The notes beneath the pieces were generated by a model, which did not search any database, was not told where the DNA came from, and saw nothing but the letters and a program-made list of their open reading frames with translations. 64,000 nt of DNA. It comes from an uncultured Oscillospiraceae bacterium. Its GTDB lineage: Bacteria > Bacillota > Clostridia > Oscillospirales > Acutalibacteraceae. The number at the start of each line of letters is the position of its first letter. Within the stretch, counting starts at the first letter, position 1. The position numbers and the translations under genes were made by a program. This document shows, in pieces, positions 16,322 to 26,414 of the stretch. Location of the stretch: the NCBI GenBank assembly GCA_900539845.1, contig UQDP01000001.1, positions 124,001 through 188,000 on the forward strand, written 5' to 3'.

Positions 16322-18348
16322 TGGCGCATAAAAAATGGATCATTGCGGACGCGGATAAGGAAACAGCGTCCGCTCTCAGTGAAAAATTCAATATAGATCC
16401 CTTTGTGGCGTATCTTCTTGTTGCAAGGGGAATAGACAATGAGCTTAAAGTATCCGACTTTCTCTCTTCGTCCGTTCGCCTTTCAGACCCGTTTGAGCTG
16501 GCGGATATGGACAGGGCTGTTGAAAGAATAGAGCAGGCGATATCACTCGGAGAAAAGATAACCGTTTACGGCGATTATGACTGCGACGGAGTGACTTCAA
16601 CGGCGCTTTTGTATTCGCTTTTCAGGGATATGGGCGCCGATGTGGATTATTATATACCCTCAAGGGAAACCGAGGGCTACGGAATGAATCCGCACGCCGT
16701 AAAAAAGATCGCTGACTCGGGAACACGTCTTATTGTTACGGTGGATAACGGTATCAGCGCACTTGAAGAGGCGGAGTATGTTTATTCGCTCGGAATGGAG
16801 CTTGTCATAACGGATCATCATCAGGTGCCCGAAAGGCTTCCCAAAGCGGAAGCGGTGGTAAACCCTCACAGGCAGGACGGTGAACTTCCGTTTACGGACT
16901 TTGCAGGCGTAGGGGTTGCCTTTAAGCTTGCCTGTGCGCTTTACGGCGATATAGACGATATTCTTGAGAGTTATGCTGATCTTGCGGCGCTCGGCACGAT
17001 CGCCGATATCATGCCGCTTACGGATGAGAACAGAACGATCGTAAAAGCAGGGTTAAGACGGATAAACAGTAGTCCCAGAACAGGTATCAAAGCACTGATA
17101 AACGCATCCGGCTTTTCCGATAAACAGATCACTTCTTCCGATATCGCTTTCGGTCTCTGCCCCAGGATAAACGCAACGGGCAGGATAGAGCATGCCGCAA
17201 AGGCGGTCGAACTGCTTGTGTGCGAGGATGAACAAGCTGCCGGGTTTACTGCGGCTCAGTTAAACGAAAATAATATACACAGGCAGGAGCTTGAACAAAC
17301 TATATTTGACGATGTGCTGCGTCAGCTCAAAGAAGAACCCGATCTTGCGAAAAACAGGGTCATAGTTGTCTGCGGCAAAGGCTATCACCAGGGCGTTGTG
17401 GGTATAGTGGCGTCCAGAATCTGTGAAAGGTATGCAAAGCCGGCAGTCATTATAGGAATAGATGAAAAGAATCAGGCACGAGGTTCTGCGCGCAGCATAG
17501 AGGGGTTCAATATTTTTGAAGCAATATCTTCCTGTTCGGATATTCTTGTGCATTTCGGAGGTCATCCGGGTGCGGCGGGCATGAGTCTTGACGGCGATAA
17601 AACAGATGCGTTTAGAACGCGAATAAATGCGTATGCGGCGGAAAAATATCCCGTTATGCCTGCTCAGAAAGTCTATGTGGATTTCAAAATATCCCCGTTT
17701 TATCTGAATGTTGAGCTTGCTAAGGCGCTTTCCCTGCTCGAGCCATACGGCGAGGGGAACAAACGCGCAGTCTTTGCGCTTGTAAATTTAACGATAACCG
17801 ACATCACGCCTGTGGGCAATGACAAACACATCAGAATCGAATGTGAAAAAAAAGGCAGAAAGATCAGAATCGTCAAATTCGGCACACCGGCGGATAAGTT
17901 TCCGTTCACTGTCGGCGACAATGTAGACGCGGCTGTTAAAATAGGCGTGAATCTGTATAACGCAAGGGAATATCTTTCCGTTCAGGCGGTCGATATAAAA
18001 AAGCACATGGCAGATGACGGCGCATATTTTTCTCAGAAAGAGGAATACGAGCTGTTTCTGATGAAAAAGAATGATTCGCGAAATGTTTATCCCGCACGAG
18101 AAATATGCGCGGCGGTCTATAAGGCGCTGCGCTCAAGAAAAAACATATTTACCGATGCGGACAGCTTATATTTCTGCCTGAGCGGGGTAACCTACGGTCA
18201 AATGATGTTCGCGCTCAGAGCATTTTCAGAGTGCGGACTGATATCGGTGAAAAATGAAGAAATCAAATTGACTCAGGTGACTTCAAAGGTTGATCTGATG
18301 AACACAAAAACAATGAAAGCTCTTAAAAGGAGACTTGATATTGAGTAA
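16321..18348 (+). CDS. recJ: Single-stranded-DNA-specific exonuclease RecJ
   Basis: A 5'-3' ssDNA exonuclease used in recombination, mismatch and base excision repair. DHH phosphodiesterase motifs: YGDYDCDGVTS (about 80), DNGIS (about 141), DHH in VITDHHQVPE (about 162). The DHHA1 motif is HFGGHPGAAGMSL (about 412). An OB-type region and a roughly 100-residue C-terminal tail follow, as in Firmicutes RecJ. 675 aa. It overlaps hisE by 1 nt and rel by 8 nt. Confidence 0.94.
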   Translation: MAHKKWIIADADKETASALSEKFNIDPFVAYLLVARGIDNELKVSDFLSSSVRLSDPFELADMDRAVERIEQAISLGEKITVYGDYDCDGVTSTALLYSLFRDMGADVDYYIPSRETEGYGMNPHAVKKIADSGTRLIVTVDNGISALEEAEYVYSLGMELVITDHHQVPERLPKAEAVVNPHRQDGELPFTDFAGVGVAFKLACALYGDIDDILESYADLAALGTIADIMPLTDENRTIVKAGLRRINSSPRTGIKALINASGFSDKQITSSDIAFGLCPRINATGRIEHAAKAVELLVCEDEQAAGFTAAQLNENNIHRQELEQTIFDDVLRQLKEEPDLAKNRVIVVCGKGYHQGVVGIVASRICERYAKPAVIIGIDEKNQARGSARSIEGFNIFEAISSCSDILVHFGGHPGAAGMSLDGDKTDAFRTRINAYAAEKYPVMPAQKVYVDFKISPFYLNVELAKALSLLEPYGEGNKRAVFALVNLTITDITPVGNDKHIRIECEKKGRKIRIVKFGTPADKFPFTVGDNVDAAVKIGVNLYNAREYLSVQAVDIKKHMADDGAYFSQKEEYELFLMKKNDSRNVYPAREICAAVYKALRSRKNIFTDADSLYFCLSGVTYGQMMFALRAFSECGLISVKNEEIKLTQVTSKVDLMNTKTMKALKRRLDIE

Positions 18349-20527
18349 TTTTGACGACGGCTTCGCCGCCTTTTTTGAACAGGTGCAGCAGAATCCGCAG
18401 TATGACTCAGAAAAAATAAAAAAAGCATATGAGATTGCCAGAGACGCGCACAAAGATCAGAAACGCCGTTCGGGCGAGCCGTATATCATGCACCCTGTTG
18501 CCGTTGCGCAGATCCTTTTTAAATTCGGAATGGATAACGAGTGTATTATATCCGCTCTTCTTCATGATGTTGTTGAGGATACCAAGGTCAGCATCGATTT
18601 TATTAAGGAGAATTTCGGGGATGAGGTCGCGCTCCTTGTTGACGGCGTAACAAAGCTCGGAAAGATACCGCTTTCCACAAGGGAAGAGGTGCAGGCTGAA
18701 AACATCAGAAAAATGTTTATCGCCATGAACAAGGATGTACGCGTTATCATCATCAAGCTTGCAGACCGGCTCCATAATATGCGCACTCTGCAGTATATGC
18801 CGGATTATAAACAGCGCGAAAAAAGCCTGGAAACGCTTGAGATATACGCGCCTATTGCCCACCGTCTCGGTATCAGGGCAATCAAAGACGAGCTTGAAGA
18901 CCTTGCCGTTCGCTATCTTGACCCGATTGCGTACGAGGAAATAGAGAATTCGCTTTCCATGAAAAAAGAGGAGGGCGAGCGGTTCTTAAACGATATAAAA
19001 GCGCAGATACAGGAACGCATTACCCCCCTGATCAAAAACGCAACGATAACCTCACGCGTAAAATCCGTTCACGGCATTTTCAGAAAAGTTTATATAAAAG
19101 GCAAATCCTTTGAGGAGATATATGATATATATGCCGTCAGAATTATTGTGGACACAATGATAGACTGCTATAACGCGCTCGGAATCGTTCATGATATGTT
19201 CAAGCCTATTCCGGGCAGATTTAAGGATTATATCTCAACACCTAAGCCGAATATGTACCAGTCGCTCCACACCACAGTGCTTTCAAAGGACGGTATTCCG
19301 TTTGAGATACAGATACGTACATGGGAAATGCACCGTACAGCCGAATACGGTATTGCCGCGCACTGGAAATATAAGCTCGGCAAGGGCGGAAAGGACAGTC
19401 TTGACGGTAAGCTCTCATGGATACACCGTATGATAGAAACCGGCGAATCCACGGACACGGCTGAGGATCTTGTTGCCAGCATCAAGGGCGATCTTTCCGT
19501 TGAAGAGGTCTATGTTTTTACCCCTAAGGGAGATATCAAAAGCCTGCCCACGGGATCAACCGTTATAGATTTTGCGTATGCCATCCATTCGGCGGTCGGC
19601 AATAAAATGGTCGGCGCCAAGGTAGACGGCCGTATCGTTCCCCTGGACTATAAAATCAAAACAGGCGAACGAATTGAGGTGCTGACATCAAATCAGCAGG
19701 GCAAGGGACCGAGCCGCGACTGGCTTTCCATTGTTAAGACCGGCGAGGCACGAAGCAAGATCCGCGCTTGGTTTAAAAAGGAAAAGCGCGAGGAGAATAT
19801 AGAAGAAGGCAAAGCAACGGTAAAACGCGAGTTGCGCAGAAACTTTATAGGCCTAAGCGGCACAAGGTATGACGAGTTTATAAAAAGAATATCCGAAAAG
19901 CAGCATTTTGCTCAGGTCGACGAGTTTTATGCCGCAGTCGGTTACGGCGGTATACAGATAAACCGTCTCATGCCCGGTATAAAGGATGAATACAACAGAA
20001 ACTGGAAAGAAAAGGAAACAGAGAAGCCGCTTGCGCCCAATATCGTTGACAAACCGCGTACAAGATCGTCGGGAAACGGTGTTATCGTTGAGGGGATAGA
20101 CAATTGCCTGATAAAAATGGCACGATGCTGTTCGCCTTTGCCCGGCGAGGAGATCATCGGTTTTATCACAAGAGGGCATGGGCTTTCTATTCACAAGAGA
20201 AATTGCGTCAACGTGCCGGAAGATCTTGAGCACTGTGCCGAGCCTGAACGGTGGATCAAAGCGCACTGGGATGAGAATGTCAAGATCGAATCACAGTCCA
20301 CTCTTGATGTTTACGCCATAGACAGGGACGGTATCGTGCTTGATATAACCAGTACGCTGATGAATATGCATGTTAAAATACATTCCATAAACGCCCGGCC
20401 CATCCATGACGGCAACTGCCTTACCACATTAACCGTTGCCGTCAGCAGCAGGGAGCACCTTGATAATATAGTAAGGATCATCAGAAAAATAGACGGCGTT
20501 TATCATATAGAGAGATCGGGGCTTTGA
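18341..20527 (+). CDS. rel: Bifunctional (p)ppGpp synthetase/hydrolase Rel
   Basis: Makes and degrades the stringent-response alarmone. An HD hydrolase domain with intact LLHDVVEDT lies near residue 70. The synthetase domain has [19 protein letters not shown] (about 295-315). TGS (about 385-450), a conserved Cys region ([16 protein letters not shown]) and a C-terminal ACT domain follow. 728 aa, full length. Start is TTG 18341 with AAAAGGAG 8 nt upstream, inside recJ. Other in-frame TTG 18335 is only 2 nt from that site. Intact hydrolase residues indicate a bifunctional enzyme. Confidence 0.94.
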   Translation: MSNFDDGFAAFFEQVQQNPQYDSEKIKKAYEIARDAHKDQKRRSGEPYIMHPVAVAQILFKFGMDNECIISALLHDVVEDTKVSIDFIKENFGDEVALLVDGVTKLGKIPLSTREEVQAENIRKMFIAMNKDVRVIIIKLADRLHNMRTLQYMPDYKQREKSLETLEIYAPIAHRLGIRAIKDELEDLAVRYLDPIAYEEIENSLSMKKEEGERFLNDIKAQIQERITPLIKNATITSRVKSVHGIFRKVYIKGKSFEEIYDIYAVRIIVDTMIDCYNALGIVHDMFKPIPGRFKDYISTPKPNMYQSLHTTVLSKDGIPFEIQIRTWEMHRTAEYGIAAHWKYKLGKGGKDSLDGKLSWIHRMIETGESTDTAEDLVASIKGDLSVEEVYVFTPKGDIKSLPTGSTVIDFAYAIHSAVGNKMVGAKVDGRIVPLDYKIKTGERIEVLTSNQQGKGPSRDWLSIVKTGEARSKIRAWFKKEKREENIEEGKATVKRELRRNFIGLSGTRYDEFIKRISEKQHFAQVDEFYAAVGYGGIQINRLMPGIKDEYNRNWKEKETEKPLAPNIVDKPRTRSSGNGVIVEGIDNCLIKMARCCSPLPGEEIIGFITRGHGLSIHKRNCVNVPEDLEHCAEPERWIKAHWDENVKIESQSTLDVYAIDRDGIVLDITSTLMNMHVKIHSINARPIHDGNCLTTLTVAVSSREHLDNIVRIIRKIDGVYHIERSGL

Positions 20528-20594
20528 GCAAAAGCGCTCGGATTATCTGCGCCGGCGTTTTGAGTTGTTTCACATAAAAACAGAGGAGATCAAT

Positions 20595-21047
20595 ATGAAA
20601 GCAGTTGTTCAGAGGGTGAGCCGCGCGCAGGTGAGCGTGAACGGTGAGGTCATAGGAAAATGCGGCAGGGGTTTTCTTATCCTGCTCGGCGTTATGGCAG
20701 GTGACGATGAAAAAGAGGCTGATAAACTCGTAAGCAAGATCGTGCATCTCAGGATATTTGAGGATGAAAACGGAAAGATGAATCTTTCTTCACTTGACGT
20801 AAACGGCTCCATGCTCGTTGTCTCTCAGTTCACGCTCTGCGCGGATTGTTCCCATGGCAGGCGACCGAGCTTCACTGATTCCGCCCCTCCTCAGGAGGCG
20901 AATACGCTTTATGAATATTTTGTGCGCAGGCTTTCCGAAAACGGCATAGCAGATGTGCAGACAGGCTCGTTCGGCGCGGATATGCAGGTGGAGCTTGTTA
21001 ATGACGGTCCTGTCACCATCATCCTCAACAGTGCGGATTTTAAGTGA
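20595..21047 (+). CDS. dtd: D-aminoacyl-tRNA deacylase
   Basis: Removes D-amino acids, and glycine from tRNA-Ala, from mischarged t[16 protein letters not shown] at the N terminus, [17 protein letters not shown] (active-site Thr) and the C-terminal NDGPVTIIL (Gly-Pro motif region) are diagnostic. 150 aa. The ATG at 20595 has AGAGGAG 6-7 nt upstream. It often follows rel in Firmicutes, as here with a gap of 67 nt. Confidence 0.96.
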   Translation: MKAVVQRVSRAQVSVNGEVIGKCGRGFLILLGVMAGDDEKEADKLVSKIVHLRIFEDENGKMNLSSLDVNGSMLVVSQFTLCADCSHGRRPSFTDSAPPQEANTLYEYFVRRLSENGIADVQTGSFGADMQVELVNDGPVTIILNSADFK

Positions 21048-21089
21048 AGCCCGAAAATCAGTTACGAAATCTTCAGGAAGGAAATTCAA

Positions 21090-21704
21090 ATGACTCAAAT
21101 AAAATCTATTACGCTCGGAGAGCTTGCAAACAACTGTTATCTTATAACAGATGTTGAAAGCGGGCTGAGCGCTCTTGTAGACTGTACCGATGATTCGGAG
21201 AATATGCGCGCCTTTATAGGCGACGCCAAGCTTGCGTATATTCTTTTGACGCATGGGCATTTTGACCATATCGGCGGCGTTGCCGCTGTCAGCAGGGATT
21301 ACGGCGCAAAGGTCGTTATCAGCGGCGAAGACGCGCCCATGCTGTCCTCCGGAAAATCAAGTCTTTCTGCTTTCTTCGGTATTGCCCAGGAAAAGATAAC
21401 GGCGGATATAACTGTATCCGAGGGTTCCGAAATTATGCTCGGCAGCACGAAAATCAAAGTACTTGCTACACCGGGGCATACAAAAGGCGGCGTTTGCTAT
21501 CTGCTGGATGACTGCATTTTTACAGGCGATACGCTCTTTTTCTGCTCCTGCGGCAGAACCGATTTTCCGGGCGGCTCCTCAGCGGAGATTATGCAAAGCT
21601 TAAAACGGCTTTCCACTCTTGACGGCTCTTTAAAGGTCTATCCCGGGCACGACAGAACATCAACCATCGCTTTTGAAAAGCAGAATAATCCTTATATGAG
21701 ATAA
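21090..21704 (+). CDS. MBL-fold hydrolase, glyoxalase II-like
   Basis: A cytosolic metallo-beta-lactamase-fold protein of 204 aa. Zinc motifs are THGHFDHIGG (about 53), TPGHTKGG (about 129), FTGDTLF (about 146) and YPGHD (about 189). GRTDFPGG between them is typical of the YcbL/glyoxalase-II-like group. The exact thioester or other substrate is not predictable. AGGAAGGAA precedes the ATG. It belongs to the common dtd-MBL-hemZ neighbourhood. Confidence 0.88.
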   Translation: MTQIKSITLGELANNCYLITDVESGLSALVDCTDDSENMRAFIGDAKLAYILLTHGHFDHIGGVAAVSRDYGAKVVISGEDAPMLSSGKSSLSAFFGIAQEKITADITVSEGSEIMLGSTKIKVLATPGHTKGGVCYLLDDCIFTGDTLFFCSCGRTDFPGGSSAEIMQSLKRLSTLDGSLKVYPGHDRTSTIAFEKQNNPYMR

Positions 21705-21708
21705 TGTT

Positions 21709-23157
21709 ATGATACTTGTAAATGAAAATCACGCCTTTTCCTATGATACGGAGAACCTTGCGGAAATCTTTTTCCCGTATGAAAAAATAAAAATGTTTGA
21801 ACATATGCCGCCCAACGAAACGGATGATATTGTTGTTTACAGCGGTATACAAGATGATAAGCTCACTGTTTTTGCAAGTGTATACGGAAAAAATAACAGC
21901 TCAACTGTTCAGCTTGCGCCCGATACTGACAGGAAAAACGCCCTGTCAGTTCTTTTTTACAGAGTCCTTTCCGAGGCTACGGGCGATGAATATCCCTGGG
22001 GGATCCTGTACGGAGTCAGACCGGCAAGATTTTTTCACAGCCTTGCGGATAAACATTCTCCGAAATATGCCGAAGAAGTTTTGAAACGTAAATTTCTTGT
22101 TTCAGATGATAAGATCAGGCTTGTATCCATGGTGGCGGAAAGCGAAAATGAGATCATAAGGCTTTCACGTCCCGAAAGCTTTTCACTCTATATTTCGATC
22201 CCGTTCTGTCCGACGAGATGTACGTACTGTTCATTTGTTTCTCACAGTATAGAGCGCGCGTCATCGCTTGTTGAAGATTATGTTAATCTTCTTGAGCTGG
22301 AACTGAGAGAAACGGGAAAAATCGTTTCGGAATTCGGCCTCAGGCTGGAGACCGTGTATTTCGGCGGCGGTACGCCCACAACTTTAAGCGCAAGACAGCT
22401 TGAAAGACTGCTCAAGGCGGTGAAAAACCATTTCGATCTGAGCACGCTTCGGGAATTTACCGTGGAGGCAGGCAGACCCGATACGGTAGACAGAGATAAA
22501 CTGACGGCGCTCAAAAACGGGGGAGTCGGCAGAATAAGCATCAATCCTCAGACGTTTAATGATGATGTTTTGGATGCAATCGGCAGGCGGCACACTTCGG
22601 CACAGACGCTTGAAGCGTTTGAAACGGCGCGCCGGTGCGGATTTGACAATATTAATATGGATTTTATCGCAGGATTGCCGCAGGACACATTTGATTCTTT
22701 CGTTAACAGCATGGAGACCGCTTTGAATCTTGATGCGGAAAGCATAACCGTTCATACACTCTGCCTGAAGACCGGCGCTTTTATGACTTCGGCCGGAATG
22801 CCTGATAAAACGCTTGCCGGCAAAATGGTGGATTTCAGCCGGGAAAGTCTCACTGCGTCAGGTTATAAACCTTACTATATGTACCGCCAGGGAAAATCGA
22901 TCGGCAATCTTGAAAACACAGGCTGGTGCCTGCCCGGACGGGACTGCCTTTACAATGTTTTTATGATGGACGAGACTCACACGGTGTTAGCCGCAGGCGC
23001 AGGGGCGGTCACAAGGCTTAAAAATCCGAATTCAGGAAAAATTGAACGCATTTATAACTACAAATATCCATATGAATATATAGGGAATTTTCATGAAATG
23101 CTGCAAAGAAAAAATCAAATAGAGGAATTTTATAAAAAAATAATAAACAACATCTGA
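21709..23157 (+). CDS. hemZ: Coproporphyrinogen dehydrogenase-type radical SAM protein HemZ
   Basis: Oxygen-independent coproporphyrinogen III oxidase-like family. The radical SAM cluster motif is C167-x3-C171-x2-C174 (CPTRCTYCSF), followed by VYFGGGTPT, RISINPQTF and NMDFIAGLPQD. The N-terminal 165 residues are the HemZ-specific extension. No other haem synthesis genes are in the window, so the real substrate stays open. It starts 4 nt after the MBL gene with no strong ribosome binding site, suggesting coupling. Confidence 0.86.
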   Translation: MILVNENHAFSYDTENLAEIFFPYEKIKMFEHMPPNETDDIVVYSGIQDDKLTVFASVYGKNNSSTVQLAPDTDRKNALSVLFYRVLSEATGDEYPWGILYGVRPARFFHSLADKHSPKYAEEVLKRKFLVSDDKIRLVSMVAESENEIIRLSRPESFSLYISIPFCPTRCTYCSFVSHSIERASSLVEDYVNLLELELRETGKIVSEFGLRLETVYFGGGTPTTLSARQLERLLKAVKNHFDLSTLREFTVEAGRPDTVDRDKLTALKNGGVGRISINPQTFNDDVLDAIGRRHTSAQTLEAFETARRCGFDNINMDFIAGLPQDTFDSFVNSMETALNLDAESITVHTLCLKTGAFMTSAGMPDKTLAGKMVDFSRESLTASGYKPYYMYRQGKSIGNLENTGWCLPGRDCLYNVFMMDETHTVLAAGAGAVTRLKNPNSGKIERIYNYKYPYEYIGNFHEMLQRKNQIEEFYKKIINNI

Positions 23158-23159
23158 TT

Positions 23160-23198
23160 TATTACATTTTGTATTGCAATAATATTCAAAATGTAATA
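23160..23198. promoter_or_regulatory. 12-bp perfect inverted repeat, operator-like, over a promoter
   Basis: TATTACATTTTG and CAAAATGTAATA form perfect 12-bp arms separated by 15 nt (23172-23186). The spacer itself contains ATTGCAAT. The -35 lies between the arms and the -10 overlaps the right arm, the layout expected of a repressor site. It is AT-rich and lacks a T-tract in the hemZ direction, so a terminator is less likely. Confidence 0.55.
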
Positions 23199-23202
23199 TA
23201 AT
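23174..23202 (+). promoter_or_regulatory. Sigma-A-type promoter for the coiled-coil gene
   Basis: TTGCAA (23174-23179), 17 nt, TATAAT (23197-23202), then AGGAGG at 23214. Promoter and downstream terminator make the following gene a monocistronic unit. Confidence 0.7.
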
Positions 23203-23228
23203 ATTGGAAAGACAGGAGGATGTTGATT

Positions 23229-23762
23229 ATGTCAAAGGCAGACGATAGCGCCCCGAAGCTTACAAATTTTGAAGAGATGTTTTCAAAAACAAGAAGCATG
23301 GCTGAAACCATTAACAAAAAGGGAGCCATGTATCTTGAGCTTTCAAGAAAGAAAATCGAGTATATGGACGCCAAATCAAAGCTTTCCAAGGCTTATGAAA
23401 ATTTCGGCAAGCTTCAGTTTTCCGCCTATATCGGCGAGGAGGTTGACGAGAACGAATACGCCTGTTCCATTGCGGATATAACGGCGCTTAAGGAGCGTAC
23501 CGAAACACTTTCCGCGGAGCTTGAGGAGGCTAAAAACAAGGATGCCGAAGAGTTGAAAAAAGGCGCGGAGGAATTTCGAAAAGAGGTTCAGACAGCCTCA
23601 AAAGAAGCAAGAGACGTTATAGTTCAGCAGGCAAAGGATTTCTTCAGAGCGGTTCAGCTATCGGTTAAATCAGGCGCTCCTTACAGCTCAGACCGAGAAG
23701 TAACAGTCGATTTTACCGAAGTTAACCATGCGGAGGAGCCTGAGAGTGAAAACAAAGAATAA
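23229..23762 (+). CDS. Uncharacterised coiled-coil protein
   Basis: I do not recognise the family. The protein is 177 aa, soluble, very rich in Lys and Glu, with predicted long helices: about residues 15-60 (FEEMFSKTRSMAETINKKGA) and 80-135 (ELEEAKNKDAEELKKGAEEF). It has no signal peptide or membrane segment and ends in an acidic tail. Only one Cys occurs, in the middle. The ATG at 23229 is 9 nt from AGGAGG; the ATG at 23220 touches that site. It has its own promoter with a dyad and its own terminator, which suggests independent regulation. A structural, chaperone-like or division-associated role is possible but unsupported. Confidence 0.8.
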   Translation: MSKADDSAPKLTNFEEMFSKTRSMAETINKKGAMYLELSRKKIEYMDAKSKLSKAYENFGKLQFSAYIGEEVDENEYACSIADITALKERTETLSAELEEAKNKDAEELKKGAEEFRKEVQTASKEARDVIVQQAKDFFRAVQLSVKSGAPYSSDREVTVDFTEVNHAEEPESENKE

Positions 23763-23783
23763 TTAAAATCAGCTAATTTCAAA

Positions 23784-23819
23784 GGGCAGTGCAAAATCTT
23801 TGCGCTGCTCTTTTTGTTT
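23784..23819 (+). terminator. Rho-independent terminator
   Basis: Stem GGGCAGTGCAAA / TTTGCGCTGCTC (12 pairs, two of them G-T), 3-nt loop, then TTTTTGTTT. It closes the coiled-coil gene. Confidence 0.85.
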
Positions 23820-23830
23820 CGGTGATATTT

Positions 23831-25519
23831 TTGAATAATCTAAAGCAAAAGTACATAAACTCGGCTGTTCTGCTGCTTGTGGCTTCGGTAATTGTTAAGG
23901 CGATTAGCGCGGTTTATAAAATACCGCTGACGTCTTATATAGGCGCGACGGGGCGCGGATACTTTAATACCGCATACAATATGTATATGCCTGTTCACGC
24001 CGTGATCATGGGTGCGTTTCCCGTTGCTCTCACACATCTTATAAGCAAATACAGAGAAAAAAAAGACGCCGGCAAAATTTATATGCTGAAAAGAGCGTCA
24101 AACATTCTGTTTTTTGCCGTAGGTATTCTGGGCACGGTTTTGATGTTGTTTGCCGCACAGCCGTATTCTAATATCATTTCCTCACCTAAATCGGTTTACG
24201 CAATATATGTTATGGCGCCCACTGTATTTTTCTCTGCCATGGCGGCGTCAAAAAGAGCGTTTGCGGAAGGACATATGAACATGGTGCCCACATCTGCCGG
24301 GCAGGTCATAGAAGCGGTTTTCAAGCTGGTTTTCGGGCTTTTGTTCGCCAAATACGCTATGCAAGCGCTTTACAGTGCATATCTTGACACGGGAACCGTT
24401 CTCGGAACAGTCTGTAACAGCGAGGAAGAAGCGCTTTCCTGTATTTACCCGATAACCTCAGCCGCTGCGATAGGCGGAGTCGCGGCAGGCGCTTTCCTCT
24501 GCTGGATATATTGTTCTGCATATGTTTCCGTTAAATACGGCTCTGCTTATCCGCGTATAAAGGGCAGAAGCGCTGCGCCGGAGATCAAAGAAATCCTGAC
24601 ATTCAGTATGCCTATCATTCTTTCCTCGCTTATTCAGAGCCTCTCCGGCTTCGCGGATAACGCGTCCATACAGTATTGTCTTACTCTTTGCGACCAGTCG
24701 GCGCTCCGGGAGGCCTATGCCGAGTGTCTGCGCATTAGTTCCACTCCCGATTCAGATGCGGTCACGTATATTTTCGGCCTGTTTTCCTCCGCAAACGATC
24801 TGAAAATGCTGGTTCCGAGTTTTACAATGGCGCTTGGCGTTGCCGCTGTTCCCGCAATCACTTGCGCATATGAATCCGGCAGCAGTATATATCTTTCTTC
24901 CTTGATAAACAGTATATTTAAGTACACTTCTCTGTTCGCTTTCGGCGGAGGATTTTTTATCTCGCTGACAGCAAGATACATTCTGGAGATCCTTTATAAA
25001 AACTCCAATTATGATATCGTGCTTGGCTGCACACGGCTTTCGGAGTTTTACGGATTTACTATGATTTTCTTTTGTCTCACGGGCGCTGTGGTATTTTCCG
25101 TTCAGGCAATCGGCTGCGCGGCAAAAAGTATACCGTCTTTTTTGGTTGCCGCGGTCATAAGAGTGGCGCTGAATTTTCTGCTCGTATCGGATCACAGGTT
25201 CAACATTTACGGAGCCGCAATATCCGATATTGCAGGGTATGCGGTCATTCTGGTTTCAAATTTGTATATACTGTCAAAATACGCAAATGTTAAATATACT
25301 GTTTCCAAAATGATTGTGAAGCCGTTCATTTGCAGTATAATCTCTTATTTTGCAAGTCTTTACACTTACAGAGCGCTGTTTCATTTTGAAAGCGAACTTT
25401 TGGTTTTTGTCACATTAAGTATAATTTATACAGCAATTTTCACATTTCTGATTATTGTGTCAAAAACAGTTGAACTCTCGGAACTTAAAATTTTACAACA
25501 TTGTAAAAAAATGGCTTAA
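23831..25519 (+). CDS. Polysaccharide/lipid flippase of the MOP superfamily (SpoVB/MurJ-like)
   Basis: A 562-residue membrane protein with about 14 predicted helices and the N-terminal PLTSYIGATGRGYFNTAYNMY motif of the oligosaccharide flippase/SpoVB group. It probably moves a lipid-linked sugar precursor across the membrane: lipid II in vegetative growth or spore cortex synthesis. The reading frame extends upstream into the preceding terminator, so the true start is likely TTG 23831 (GGTGAT 4 nt upstream) or GTG 23822. It is an orphan gene between a terminator and the mazG promoter; which flippase paralogue it is cannot be told from sequence alone. Confidence 0.8.
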   Translation: MNNLKQKYINSAVLLLVASVIVKAISAVYKIPLTSYIGATGRGYFNTAYNMYMPVHAVIMGAFPVALTHLISKYREKKDAGKIYMLKRASNILFFAVGILGTVLMLFAAQPYSNIISSPKSVYAIYVMAPTVFFSAMAASKRAFAEGHMNMVPTSAGQVIEAVFKLVFGLLFAKYAMQALYSAYLDTGTVLGTVCNSEEEALSCIYPITSAAAIGGVAAGAFLCWIYCSAYVSVKYGSAYPRIKGRSAAPEIKEILTFSMPIILSSLIQSLSGFADNASIQYCLTLCDQSALREAYAECLRISSTPDSDAVTYIFGLFSSANDLKMLVPSFTMALGVAAVPAITCAYESGSSIYLSSLINSIFKYTSLFAFGGGFFISLTARYILEILYKNSNYDIVLGCTRLSEFYGFTMIFFCLTGAVVFSVQAIGCAAKSIPSFLVAAVIRVALNFLLVSDHRFNIYGAAISDIAGYAVILVSNLYILSKYANVKYTVSKMIVKPFICSIISYFASLYTYRALFHFESELLVFVTLSIIYTAIFTFLIIVSKTVELSELKILQHCKKMA

Positions 25520-25523
25520 ATAC

Positions 25524-25552
25524 TTGCTTTTCACATCGATTTATAGTATTAT
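25524..25552 (+). promoter_or_regulatory. Sigma-A-type promoter for mazG-hup
   Basis: TTGCTT (25524-25529), 17 nt, TATTAT (25547-25552), 35 nt before the mazG start. Confidence 0.55.
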
Positions 25553-25586
25553 TGTTATGAACAAGTTAATCGATAGGGGTGTTTAT

Positions 25587-26414
25587 GTGTCAGTCGATTT
25601 TGAAATCAAAGATCATTATGATATCGGGGATTTGATTCGGCTGGTGCAGGTGTTAAGAGCACCCGGCGGCTGCCCTTGGGATATGAAGCAGACCCATGAG
25701 TCAATAAAAAAGAATTTTATTGAGGAGACCTATGAGGTTATAGAGGCTATCAACAAAAAAGATGCCGAAGGCCTTAAAGAGGAACTTGGGGATGTTTTGC
25801 TTCAGGTTGCGCTTCACTGTGAAATGGAGCGTGAAAAAGGGGTGTTCGATTTCAATGATGTTGCAGATGAGCTTTGCAAAAAGCTTGTTGTGCGGCATCC
25901 TCATGTTTTCTCGGATGTTACCGCCTCAAACAGTGATGAGGCTCTTCAGAGATGGGATGAGGTCAAGCTGAAAACAAAAGGCATGAAAAAGCAGAGCGAG
26001 TCTATGCTTAAAGTGCCGCGTGAGTTTCCCGCGCTTATGCGGGCTCAGAAGATTCAGCAAAAGGCAGCTAAGGCAGGTTTTGACTGGGACAATGTTGAAG
26101 GCGCTCTTCAAAAGCTGCAGGAAGAGATTAATGAGTTGAAAAATGCTTTGGACTCAGGCAGTAAGGCTCAGACGGAAGAGGAATTCGGAGATGTGCTTTT
26201 CTCCTGTGTGAATGTTGCCCGTTTTATCGGGTCAGACAGCGAGGAGGCGCTTACCGCCGCAACCGATAAGTTTGTCAGCAGATATCTGATCGTTGAAAAG
26301 CTTGCGGAAGAACGCGGGATGGATATGAAATCATCTTCTGCCGAAGAACTTGATGCGCTGTGGAACGAAGCAAAGATAATTCTTGCCGAAAAGGCGAAAA
26401 CGGAGGAAATTTAA
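25587..26414 (+). CDS. mazG: Nucleoside triphosphate pyrophosphohydrolase MazG
   Basis: Hydrolyses (d)NTPs to NMPs for pool sanitation and can lower ppGpp in some bacteria. Two tandem MazG domains: the first with CPWDMKQTHESI, EETYEVIEAI and EELGDVLLQVALH, the second with AGFDWDN, EEINELKNAL and EEFGDVLFSCVN. 275 aa from GTG 25587, which has AGGGGTG about 5 nt upstream; an in-frame ATG at 25560 is less likely. hup begins on the base after its stop. Confidence 0.93.
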   Translation: MSVDFEIKDHYDIGDLIRLVQVLRAPGGCPWDMKQTHESIKKNFIEETYEVIEAINKKDAEGLKEELGDVLLQVALHCEMEREKGVFDFNDVADELCKKLVVRHPHVFSDVTASNSDEALQRWDEVKLKTKGMKKQSESMLKVPREFPALMRAQKIQQKAAKAGFDWDNVEGALQKLQEEINELKNALDSGSKAQTEEEFGDVLFSCVNVARFIGSDSEEALTAATDKFVSRYLIVEKLAEERGMDMKSSSAEELDALWNEAKIILAEKAKTEEI

